Shown here: positions 7,703 through 14,754 of the stretch, in pieces | Numbering within the stretch: the first letter of the stretch is position 1 | Layout: the number at the start of each line of letters is the position of its first letter | Assembly (NCBI GenBank): GCA_035369845.1 | Contig: DAOOVD010000046.1 | Span: 1 to 19,272, forward strand | Direction: 5' to 3' | Length of the DNA stretch: 19,272 nucleotides | Source of the DNA: DAOOVD01 sp035369845 | GTDB lineage: Bacteria > Bacillota > Desulfotomaculia > Desulfotomaculales > Pelotomaculaceae | Notes under the pieces: generated by a model | Seen by the model: only the letters and a program-made list of their open reading frames with translations | The model's database searches: none | Told to the model about the DNA's origin: nothing | Position numbers and translations under genes: made by a program

Positions 7703-8497
7703 ATGTCGAATACTCTTGATGAATTTCTGGACCAGACGCTGCAGGAGGACCTCAAAAACCTCAACAACGTCTACCGCAGCATGGTTAACGTGGTCAGGCG
7801 CGTGAAAACAGCAGTCGGCGAGGGCAACCTGGAAGCCCTGCAGCAGGCTTTGGCCCGTTACGGAGAGTTGCTGGACAAGCAGCGGGAAACACTGCGGGGC
7901 CTGCTGGAGAAACTGCCTTCTTTCAGTCTGCAGTCTTACCTGCAGGAAGAGTTTCACCGGGGCTTTATGGACGCCCTGGCGGCGGAGGGTCTGGCCGTAG
8001 AAGCGGAATACCCGGTTTACGAAGTCCTTCCTTATAAAGTGCGGGTGCTGCCGGAAAAAGAGATGGTCACCATCGACGACCGTGTTTACCGCAACCTGCG
8101 CCCCGCCGTCCTGGCCGGTCACTTGAAGAAAAACATCGACCGCTTAAACGCGGCTTCCTTCGATGCCCAGCGCTTTCTCCAATCCCTGGCGGCGGCTTAC
8201 GACACGGAGATGGCCAAACAAATTGCCAAGACAAAAATCGATGTCAGCGAACAGGAAGTGTTGCTCAAAGATATTTACAACACCCTTACCCCGCTGCCCC
8301 GGCAAAAGCGCGACTACCCGGTCCAGCTTTTCGCCTTCGACCTGCACCGGGTATTGAAAAGCGGCCGGATGAACGCGCCGGACGGCAGGCGGCTCTGGCT
8401 GGGGAACGTGCGCAACAACAGGCAGTCGCTGGTGGTCCTGGACGCTCAGGGACAACCTCAACGTTTTGGTGTGATGAAGTTTTACAAGGAGGGATAG
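7703..8497 (+). CDS. Unrecognised protein, first gene of the BrxD-like ATPase module
   Basis: A 264-aa soluble protein with no family I recognise. Residues 1-75 are strongly helical and probably coiled (MSNTLDEFLDQTLQEDLKNL onward). Residues 98-135 look like beta strands, PVYEVLPYKVRVLPEKEMVTIDD, and are followed by YRNLRPAVLAGHLKKNIDRL. A helical part (150-195) leads to a final beta-rich section containing YPVQLFAFDLHRVL and SLVVLDAQG. There is no signal peptide, TM segment or nuclease motif. The ATG at 7703 has GGGGGTG ten bases upstream. The stop is three bases before the next gene, whose ribosome site (AAGGAGGGA) lies in its last codons, so the two should be co-translated. Likely role is an adaptor or partner of the two ATPases; this is inference from position only. 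Confidence 0.85.
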   Translation: MSNTLDEFLDQTLQEDLKNLNNVYRSMVNVVRRVKTAVGEGNLEALQQALARYGELLDKQRETLRGLLEKLPSFSLQSYLQEEFHRGFMDALAAEGLAVEAEYPVYEVLPYKVRVLPEKEMVTIDDRVYRNLRPAVLAGHLKKNIDRLNAASFDAQRFLQSLAAAYDTEMAKQIAKTKIDVSEQEVLLKDIYNTLTPLPRQKRDYPVQLFAFDLHRVLKSGRMNAPDGRRLWLGNVRNNRQSLVVLDAQGQPQRFGVMKFYKEG

Positions 8498-8500
8498 TCT

Positions 8501-9742
8501 GTGGAACCGGCAGTCAGGAAAGAAGCGCTGAAGAGCCTGCAGCGCGGGGAGCCGCCGCCGGACTGGCAGGCGCTCAAAGCAATCACGGTGGAAGAGCGGG
8601 AAGGAATCTGGAATTTCTGGCGGGACCACTACCTGTCCGATTATATTGCCCGCGGCGGCAGCAAAGTGAAGTTTCTCATCGGGAAACCGGGCTCGGGCAA
8701 GACACACGCCCTCCTCCTGATGCTGGAGGAGGCCCGGCGGCTGGGCTATGTCACCTTCTTCGCGAGCGCCCGCCGGATGCGCCTGAATAAGTTTGACTCG
8801 CTCTACCAGGCCGTGCTGGACGCGGTGGATGTGGAAACCCTGGTGACAGATTACTGCGATAATGTGGTGGGGAGCCTGGGCTACCAGCCCGGGCAGCTTG
8901 GACCGGAGCAGGATTTCTTCAACTGGGCGCAGGCGCAGGGCCGGGCGGCGGACAGCCTGCGGCGCGAGATCCAGGAAAAGCTGGACGAGCTTTACCAGGA
9001 CCGGAAAATAAACCACAACTTCGCAATGGCGTTTACCCAGCTCTGCGCCCACCGCCTGGGTTTGCGCCGGCTGGCGGACGGACAGAAGGAAATCCTGCAG
9101 GGATGGCTGCAGGGCCGCCCCCAGCCGGCCAGGGCTTTAAAGCCGCTCAAGATTTTTACCCGCATCGACAAATACAACGCCAGGCACATGATGGCGTCTT
9201 TTCTCCATTTGCTGCGCCTCTGCGGCCGCCGGGGGCTTTGCGCGGCGGTGGACGACCTGAGCGCGTTGCTGGAACGCGGCCCCGAAGGGCGGGCGCTCTA
9301 CGGCAGGGCCGCCCGCAACGAGGTCTACGAGAGCCTGCGGCAGCTGGTGGACGACTTCGCCGGATTCGAGGGGGCGTTTTTTGTCTTTGCCGGGCGGACG
9401 GAGTTGATCCATGATGAAAAGGGAGGCTTTAAGTCCTACGAGGCGCTGTGGATGCGCATCCAGAATGAAGTCTCGGGGACGCGTCCGAACAAATTTGCCG
9501 ATCTTTTCAATCAGGACCTGCTGGTGAAGGAATTCTTTACTGCCGAAGCCTGCCTGGAACTGCAACAAAGGCTGAACGAAACTTTCGGTTTCGCCTCAGT
9601 TATCCGGCAGGAGGATTTTCACTGCCTGGTGGAGAACGTGAGCATGCTCTCACCGGTGCGGCGGGTGGTGGAGGCAATTGTCAACCAATACGACGCGGGA
9701 GGTGAAGGGGATGGAGAATTTTGCAGCCAGACAGGTCATTGA
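8501..9742 (+). CDS. P-loop ATPase, diverged DUF2791/BrxD-like
   Basis: A 413-aa soluble ATPase. Walker A is GKPGSGKT (61-68), followed by HALLLMLEEARRLGYVTFF. A probable Walker B strand is GLCAAVDDLSALL (245-257), with D251-D252 where most AAA-type ATPases have DE. A sensor-like strand FFVFAGRTELI follows (293-303). The layout (Walker A, conversion of a strand ending in a polar site, a KFDSLYQAVL segment, a long helical insert, then LHLLRLCGRRGL before Walker B) matches the next gene segment by segment, so the two appear to be ancient paralogues. The GTG start at 8501 has AAGGAGGGA seven bases upstream. The 3' end overlaps the next gene by 32 nt. Could be a regulatory or less active partner of the second ATPase. 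Confidence 0.85.
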   Translation: MEPAVRKEALKSLQRGEPPPDWQALKAITVEEREGIWNFWRDHYLSDYIARGGSKVKFLIGKPGSGKTHALLLMLEEARRLGYVTFFASARRMRLNKFDSLYQAVLDAVDVETLVTDYCDNVVGSLGYQPGQLGPEQDFFNWAQAQGRAADSLRREIQEKLDELYQDRKINHNFAMAFTQLCAHRLGLRRLADGQKEILQGWLQGRPQPARALKPLKIFTRIDKYNARHMMASFLHLLRLCGRRGLCAAVDDLSALLERGPEGRALYGRAARNEVYESLRQLVDDFAGFEGAFFVFAGRTELIHDEKGGFKSYEALWMRIQNEVSGTRPNKFADLFNQDLLVKEFFTAEACLELQQRLNETFGFASVIRQEDFHCLVENVSMLSPVRRVVEAIVNQYDAGGEGDGEFCSQTGH

Positions 9743-10955
9743 ATGCCTGCGTTCCGGAGTTTCCTCCCGTAGCTTGAGCGCCATTTTTTCCTACGGCCGG
9801 GAGGCCGCGTGCGAGCGCGTGGAGCGCGAACTGGAACGGGTGCGACGGGACGGCGGCGTCCTTTCCCTGGTGGTCAAGGGCAACTTCGGCAATGGTAAAA
9901 CGCATTTTTTGAACATCATCGCCCACAAGGCGGAAGAGATGAATTTTGCCGTCAGTTTCGTGCCGCTTTCCAAGGAAACTCCCTTCGATAAACTGGACCG
10001 CCTGTACCGCCGGGCGGCAGCCGGCCTTTACCTGCCGGGCCGCTCCCAACCCGGCTTTGTCCCCCTGCTGGAAGCGCTGCAGCCGGGCAGCGATCAGGCG
10101 AATGAGATGCTGAACTACGTTGCCCGTAACCTGCACCCGAAACTTGAGGCCGTGCTGAAAAACTACCTGGACGGCAGCGGTGACGCCTACAACCAGCATA
10201 TCCTGGCCAGCGACCTGGCGGGCGACTTCGTTCCCGCCGCTCAATTGAAATCCATCCATCGCCTGAACTTCGGGAAAGCGCTGTCACTCACGCCTTTCAA
10301 GATAAAAGAAAACACCTTCGATTACTTTCGCTTCCTATCCCGCATGATCCGGGCCGCCGGCTATGCCGGGTGGGTGATCCTGTTCGACGAGTTTGAACAG
10401 TTGATGTACCTGGGCGTCACGGCCAGGGCCAACGCCTACCTGAACGCCGCCCGCTTTATGTCCCCGTCTTTCGGCCTGACGGGAACTTATTCTGTATTTT
10501 CGGCCTCATCCAACCTCTGGTCGGAATTGATCTGGAAGCAGAAAAACAGCGACTACGATATTGTGCCGCAGAAACTGGCGGCCAAAGAGAGGCAGTACGA
10601 CATTCCCACGGTGCGGGAAGTTTTCGGCAGTTTTTTAAAAGAAAACCTTTTTCTGGACACTCTCTCCACTTTCGACATCCGCCGTATGCTCCAGGCCGTT
10701 CGCGACCAGCACGCCCTGGCCTACGGCTGGCAGGCGCCGGACGACATCAGCCGGGCAACGGCAGGCCTTCCTGCGGATCGGCCCTTGCGTACGGTGATCC
10801 GGGCCGTGGTGGAGTACCTGGACCTGCAGTATCTCTACGGCGGCAGGCCGGAGATTGCGGCGGTGATGCCGGAGGAGATCCTGCCGGGCGATTTGCCGGA
10901 GGATGAGCGGGAAGAGCAGGAAAAGATTCAGGATCATGAGCACGAATGTCTATAG
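9711..10955 (+). CDS. BREX-type ATP-binding protein (DUF2791, BrxD-like)
   Basis: A 414-aa ATPase. The N-terminus ARQVIECLRSGVSSRSLSAI (6-25) is typical of DUF2791 proteins. Walker A GNFGNGKTHFL (57-67) leads into VSFVPLSKETPFDKLDRLYR (81-100). Walker B is WVILFDEFEQLM (221-232) with D226-E227, preceded by SRMIRAAGYAG, and a sensor strand SVFSASSNL lies at 261-269. These features, the order and the length fit the BrxD family known from BREX phage-defence loci. The start was set at ATG 9711, behind GGGAGGTG with six-base spacing, not at the in-frame TTG 9678. It overlaps the upstream ATPase gene by 32 nt. BREX core genes (PglZ, BrxC, methyltransferase) are absent from the window, so it may belong to a stand-alone module. 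Confidence 0.88.
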   Translation: MENFAARQVIECLRSGVSSRSLSAIFSYGREAACERVERELERVRRDGGVLSLVVKGNFGNGKTHFLNIIAHKAEEMNFAVSFVPLSKETPFDKLDRLYRRAAAGLYLPGRSQPGFVPLLEALQPGSDQANEMLNYVARNLHPKLEAVLKNYLDGSGDAYNQHILASDLAGDFVPAAQLKSIHRLNFGKALSLTPFKIKENTFDYFRFLSRMIRAAGYAGWVILFDEFEQLMYLGVTARANAYLNAARFMSPSFGLTGTYSVFSASSNLWSELIWKQKNSDYDIVPQKLAAKERQYDIPTVREVFGSFLKENLFLDTLSTFDIRRMLQAVRDQHALAYGWQAPDDISRATAGLPADRPLRTVIRAVVEYLDLQYLYGGRPEIAAVMPEEILPGDLPEDEREEQEKIQDHEHECL

Positions 10956-10957
10956 CC

Positions 10958-10985
10958 CCGGGACCGGCGCCCGGAGCATTTTTAT
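10958..10985 (+). terminator. Possible intrinsic terminator of the three-gene module
   Basis: CCGGG (10958-10962) pairs with CCCGG (10970-10974) around a 7-base loop, with ATTTTTAT beginning three bases later. It starts immediately after the BrxD-like stop codon. The stem is only five pairs, so termination may be partial. Confidence 0.4.
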
Positions 10986-11023
10986 CGCACACAAAGTAAT
11001 TGCGGGAAGGGTGTCGCTTCCTA

Positions 11024-11695
11024 ATGAAGAGTAAGATTAAACGGGTCTTGGTTATTTTCGGGATTCTAACAGTTGTTATGGCAAGTTCAGTCCTGCTTAT
11101 AGATCATTATGTTCAACGGGCAGGCTCAAAATATATTCTTGGTCCCGATGAGGCGCCTCAAGCGGATGCTATACTTGTTCCAGGCGCTTACGTTTTTCCG
11201 GACGGCACGGTATCTTTTATGCTCAATGACCGTTTAATTGAAGCATGTGAGCTGTATAAAAGAGGAAAGGCTGAAAAGATATTGGTAAGCGGTGACCACG
11301 GGCGTAAGAATTACGACGAGGTTAACGCTATGAAAAATTTCCTGAAGGATAAGAACATTCCAGAAAAAGACATTTTCATGGACCATGCCGGCTTTAACAC
11401 ATACGAGAGTATTTACAGGGCAAGGGATGTCTTTCAAGTCAAAGAGGTTATTATTGTAACCCAGGAATACCACCTGATGCGGGCAGTATTCATCGCCAGG
11501 GAGCTGGGACTCGAGGCTTACGGAGTAGCATCCGATCGACACGATTATGGTGAAGTTATGACAATATATAGATTGAGGGAGGTTGTAGCCAGGAACAAGG
11601 ATTTTTTCAATGCGAAGTTCCTTAAACCTCAACCTGCTTTCTTAGGAGAAGTTATACCAGTAACTGGAGATGGGCGGCTCACGGACGATAGATGA
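11024..11695 (+). CDS. SanA/YdcF-like DUF218 membrane-anchored protein
   Basis: A 223-aa protein with one N-terminal TM helix (about 7-27) and an extracytoplasmic DUF218 domain. Family motifs are ADAILVPGAYV (48-57), KAEKILVSGDHG (82-93), YDEVNAMKNFL (97-107), DHAGFNTYESIYRARDVF (120-137) and VTQEYHLMRAVFIARELG (145-162). Relatives include E. coli SanA, linked to envelope barrier function and vancomycin exclusion; their chemistry is not firmly known. ATG 11024 was chosen because the TM helix begins right after it; GGGAAGGGTG lies 11 bases upstream. A TTG at 11000 would only add eight unlike residues. The gene is clearly richer in A/T than the flanking ATPase and helicase genes and lies between a possible terminator and an IS605-like hairpin, so it may be a later insertion. 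Confidence 0.87.
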   Translation: MKSKIKRVLVIFGILTVVMASSVLLIDHYVQRAGSKYILGPDEAPQADAILVPGAYVFPDGTVSFMLNDRLIEACELYKRGKAEKILVSGDHGRKNYDEVNAMKNFLKDKNIPEKDIFMDHAGFNTYESIYRARDVFQVKEVIIVTQEYHLMRAVFIARELGLEAYGVASDRHDYGEVMTIYRLREVVARNKDFFNAKFLKPQPAFLGEVIPVTGDGRLTDDR

Positions 11696-11719
11696 TGGAA
11701 GTTTTAACATGATATTAAG

Positions 11720-11765
11720 CGAGAAGTTCCCCCACCTCTAAGGTGGTGGGATAACTTATCCCTTC
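11720..11765 (+). mobile_element. Solitary IS200/IS605-like right-end hairpin (relic)
   Basis: CCACCT (11732-11737) pairs with AGGTGG (11741-11746) over a 3-base loop. It is extended by CCC (11729-11731) with GGG (11748-11750) across one bulged T, and preceded by GCGAGAAGTTCC. This wording closely resembles the subterminal right-end hairpins of tnpB-bearing IS200/IS605 elements, which also form the 3' part of the TnpB guide (omega) RNA. No tnpA or tnpB is nearby. Alternatively it is a terminator for the DUF218 gene, with T-runs following at 11773-11778. Assignment rests on remembered sequence resemblance. Confidence 0.45.
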
Positions 11766-11834
11766 TATATATATTTTTGTCCTTTTTTCTCTTCTGACTT
11801 CTGACTACTGGGCTTCTGAATGTGAGGTGCATTT

Positions 11835-14420
11835 TTGCGCGCTGATGCATTGATCGAGTCTTTCAACGGGGCGCTGGCGGAAGAAATAACTTACCTGCGC
11901 AATGAAGGAGGCCGCCCCCTGGTGGTCCTGGACGGTGTACTGGTTTACCGGGGCCAGGAGGGGTTCCTGTATTCCTTCGACCTGGAGGTGGATACTTTTC
12001 TCCTCGACGGCACGCCGGTGCGGCTGCGCTACGGCTCCCGCGAGACCCGGGGAGAGGTGGTGACCGTGCGGGGTTCAGAGTTGACCCTGGCGCTGTATGA
12101 GAACCTGGGTGAACTCCTGGAGCGGGCTGAAGTGTTCTGCGAGCCCTGGTTTTTGCTGGCCGCCCTGCAGGAACGGCTGCTTGATGTGCCGGAGAGGAAC
12201 CTGCGAATGGCCCTGGCCGTGCTGGAAAAAGTGCCGGCGCGCCGGCGGCGCCACGTTTCGCCGTCAGCCGCAGCAGGCGCCCAGGAAGAAGCGTTGCGCC
12301 TGGCCGGCGAAAGGGAAATCACCTTTATCTGGGGACCGCCGGGCACAGGCAAGACCGAAACCCTGGCCCGGATCGCGAAGCTCTTTTCCGAGCAGGGCGG
12401 ACGGGTGCTGATCCTTTCTCACGCCAACGTGGCCGTGGACGGCGCTGTGCTGAGGGCGGCGGCCCGGATCGGTGCGCCGGCCCGATCCGGCCTGGTGGCG
12501 CGCTACGGCTGGGCCAGACTGCCGGAGTTGCGGCAAAGCGGCCTGCTGGCTTCCAGCCTGGCTGCCGCCGGTTGTCCGGAGCTGCGGGAGCGGCTTAAAG
12601 AGCTGGAGGACGAGCGCGGCGAACTGCTGGCCGGGTTGCGCGCCGGCCGCCCCCGTGGCGAACGCCTGACCGAGGTGGAGCGGGCCTTGCGAGATCTCAG
12701 GGCGAGGTTGAAAGAAGCAGCGGCGCGAGTGTGCCGGGCAGCGCGGGTTGTCGGCTGCACCCTGTCCACGGCGGCGGTCGATCCGGTGATTTACATGGAC
12801 CACTACGACTTCGTGCTGGTAGATGAGGCCAGCATGGCCTATATCCCCCAGGTGTTTTTTGCCGCCTCCCTTGCGGGGAGAAAGCTGGTGGTGAGCGGCG
12901 ACTTCCGCCAACTGGCGCCGGTGGCGCTGGCTGGGACGCCGGGGGTGGAACGCTGGCTGCGGCGGGACATCTTTGAGGAGGCCGGGATTACGGCTGCTTT
13001 TGAAAAAGGGCAGGCGCCGGACATCGCCGTGCTGCGCCTGCAGCGGCGGATGCACCCGGCCATCGCCGGGTTCGTGAACGACTTTGTCTACGGCGGGCTG
13101 CTCTACAATGCCCCGGAGACATCCGGACGAGCCGAGCTGGCCGCTGCCGGGCCGTGCCCGGGAGCGGCGCTGACGCTGGTGGACTTGAGCGATCTGCCCG
13201 CCTTCTGCTACCGGCACGGTTCTTCCCGCTTCAACCCTTTGTCTGCTTTCCTGGCTCTGACGCTGGCCAGGCAGATCAGGTCGGGCGGCCTCACGGTGGG
13301 CCTGCTCACGCCCTACGCCGCCCAGGCCAGGCTGCTAAACTCTTTGACGGCGGGACTTTTAGGAGGCGCCGGCGCCCGTTCTGAGGCTGCCGGCCTGACG
13401 GCCGCCACGGTCCACCGCTTTCAGGGAGCGGAGCAGGACGCGGTAGTGCTGGACCTGGTGGACTCCTATCCCCAGCGCGGTCCCGGCGGCCTCCTTTCCC
13501 GCAGGGAAGGGAGCGTGGGGCAGCGGCTGCTTAACGTTGCCGTCACCAGGGCGCGGGGTAAGCTTTTCGTCCTGGCCTGCCGCGATTTTCTGGAGAACAG
13601 GCTGCCCGGCGATTCTGCCGCGTGCGGGCTTTTTCGTTTCATCCGGGAAAACGGCCGGGTGATTGGGGGCAGAGAACTCCTGGCCGGCCTGCCCGGCCGC
13701 GTTACGGGCAAAGAATTGGAATTGGAATGGCACGCCGGGCGGCGGCAGGCCCTGGAAGCCTGGGAGGCCGACGTCCGCCGTGCGGTGTCCGTGCAGCTGG
13801 ATTGGCCCGCCGCGGCCGGCCAGCCTGAGAGGCTGGTGGCAAACACCCTGCGGCAGGCGCAGGCGGCCGGCGCCCGCCTTTCCCTGCGAGCCGGCCGGCC
13901 GTCGCTCTTCCCGCCTGAACTGCGGCCGTATGCCGTGCGGTATGCTGCCGCACACACGCCGCTGACGGCGGTGGACCGGGATATCTTCTGGTACGGCAGC
14001 CCCTGGCCGGGAGACGGCAAAGTGGACCGCTGCAGCGTCCGGGTGGCGGGGGAGAGGGTGTGCCGCAACCTGATTTACCTGTTGGAGATGCCCCTCACTC
14101 AAGGGTTTTACGGGGAACGCTACGCCGGCCTGCAGGCGTATGTGGAAAACCGGTATACCTGCCCCCGCTGCGGCGCCCCGCTGACTGTGCGTTCGGGAAC
14201 CGGCGGCGGTCATTTCCTGGGCTGCACCGCCTATCCGCGCTGCGATCTTCCGGCCGCCAGGCTCACTTTGGAAATTATAGAAGGCTACCTGGCCGCAGCC
14301 GGACTGACCTGCCCGGCCGGCCACCTTTTAAGGGCAGTTCCGTCAAAATACGGGCCTCTGACAGTCTGCTCCCACAGCCCGGCCTGCCGCTGTGTTTATC
14401 AGGTCAGGGACCTTCTTTAA
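11835..14420 (+). CDS. SF1 (Upf1/DNA2-like) helicase with PLD-like and zinc-finger C-terminus
   Basis: An 861-aa protein. Helicase motifs: I GPPGTGKT (167-174), II LVDEAS (328-333), III VSGDFRQLAPV (353-363), IV LQRRMHP (402-408), V TVHRFQGAEQDAVVL (525-539) and VI LLNVAVTRARGKL (565-577). These define the Upf1-like AAA_12 superfamily 1 group. Residues 640-770 resemble the phospholipase-D-like domain found after some such helicases: H707-T-P-L-T-A-V-D714 followed by IFWYGS. It has the H and D of an HxKxxxxD motif but P in place of the lysine, so it is probably catalytically dead. The C-terminus holds a topoisomerase-type zinc finger (C776, C779, C797, C803) and a second, degenerate one (C826, C845, C851, C853). 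The TTG start at 11835 has GAGGTG five bases upstream. It may be a partner of the BrxD-like module 880 bp upstream. Confidence 0.9.
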   Translation: MRADALIESFNGALAEEITYLRNEGGRPLVVLDGVLVYRGQEGFLYSFDLEVDTFLLDGTPVRLRYGSRETRGEVVTVRGSELTLALYENLGELLERAEVFCEPWFLLAALQERLLDVPERNLRMALAVLEKVPARRRRHVSPSAAAGAQEEALRLAGEREITFIWGPPGTGKTETLARIAKLFSEQGGRVLILSHANVAVDGAVLRAAARIGAPARSGLVARYGWARLPELRQSGLLASSLAAAGCPELRERLKELEDERGELLAGLRAGRPRGERLTEVERALRDLRARLKEAAARVCRAARVVGCTLSTAAVDPVIYMDHYDFVLVDEASMAYIPQVFFAASLAGRKLVVSGDFRQLAPVALAGTPGVERWLRRDIFEEAGITAAFEKGQAPDIAVLRLQRRMHPAIAGFVNDFVYGGLLYNAPETSGRAELAAAGPCPGAALTLVDLSDLPAFCYRHGSSRFNPLSAFLALTLARQIRSGGLTVGLLTPYAAQARLLNSLTAGLLGGAGARSEAAGLTAATVHRFQGAEQDAVVLDLVDSYPQRGPGGLLSRREGSVGQRLLNVAVTRARGKLFVLACRDFLENRLPGDSAACGLFRFIRENGRVIGGRELLAGLPGRVTGKELELEWHAGRRQALEAWEADVRRAVSVQLDWPAAAGQPERLVANTLRQAQAAGARLSLRAGRPSLFPPELRPYAVRYAAAHTPLTAVDRDIFWYGSPWPGDGKVDRCSVRVAGERVCRNLIYLLEMPLTQGFYGERYAGLQAYVENRYTCPRCGAPLTVRSGTGGGHFLGCTAYPRCDLPAARLTLEIIEGYLAAAGLTCPAGHLLRAVPSKYGPLTVCSHSPACRCVYQVRDLL

Positions 14421-14754
14421 CCAGCAAGCGAACTGCAATTCAACATTATTGAATGAGTATCGAGAAATCTGATCAGAAGTTTTATAAAAAAGTGTCAGCC
14501 GCATTTCCCGATATTCTACCTTTACTTATCAATTGCCCGTATCCGGTATATATCACCCGAGCGAGGCACTTTCCCCAACAGTGAACCATCCATCCCTTCG
14601 CTCCACTCAGGAAGGAGCTTCCTGAGTTAAAGATCCCCTTTTCGACCTGAAGGATGTTGGCAATCACTGCTGCCCAAAATTTTTATATTTTAACCTGTAA
14701 CATTTTGCGTTTTCAAACGACTATACAGTTAAACAGCTTAAAGGGGAGATTCAT
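14421..14754. other. Intergenic region between helicase and YcdB-like gene
   Basis: The 334 bases hold no credible gene. The one open frame on the minus strand (14482-14667) reads through hairpin sequence and has no plausible protein. The main content is the IS605-like hairpin relic at 14563-14640. The last part is AT-rich and ends in the AAGGGGAG ribosome site of the next gene. TATACA at 14722-14727 could be a -10 box, but no matching -35 was found. Confidence 0.6.
14563..14640 (-). mobile_element. Second solitary IS200/IS605-like right-end hairpin (relic)
   Basis: A perfect 10-bp stem (14605-14614 with 14618-14627) encloses a 3-base loop. Read on the minus strand, AACTCAGGAAG opens it, and downstream come GAGCGAAGGGATGG and GGTTCAC. 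That order (CTCAGGAAG hairpin, GGAGCGAAGG, GGTTCAC end) resembles the right end and omega-RNA 3' end of tnpB-carrying IS605-family elements. No transposase or tnpB gene is adjacent. It lies in the opposite orientation to the similar hairpin at 11720-11765. Confidence 0.45.

Noticed and set aside
9678..9710. Upstream TTG start for the BrxD-like gene
   Set aside because: ATG 9711 has an excellent GGGAGGTG at six bases and the family's conserved N-terminus begins right after it.
12264..13217. Long open frame on the minus strand inside the helicase gene (also 13359-14324 and 8144-9052 minus, 2440-3174 and 3371-4330 plus)
   Set aside because: Antisense shadows of GC-rich genes with clear motifs on the other strand; their translations are Pro/Arg/Gly/His-rich and show no domain or ribosome site.
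7703..14420. Complete BREX or DISARM locus
   Set aside because: Only BrxD-like ATPases and a helicase are seen; PglZ, BrxC, methyltransferase, DrmA/DrmB are absent from the window.
14482..14667. 61-aa minus-strand ORF
   Set aside because: Reads through the IS605-like hairpin; composition is not protein-like and no homologous tnpB C-terminus is recognisable.
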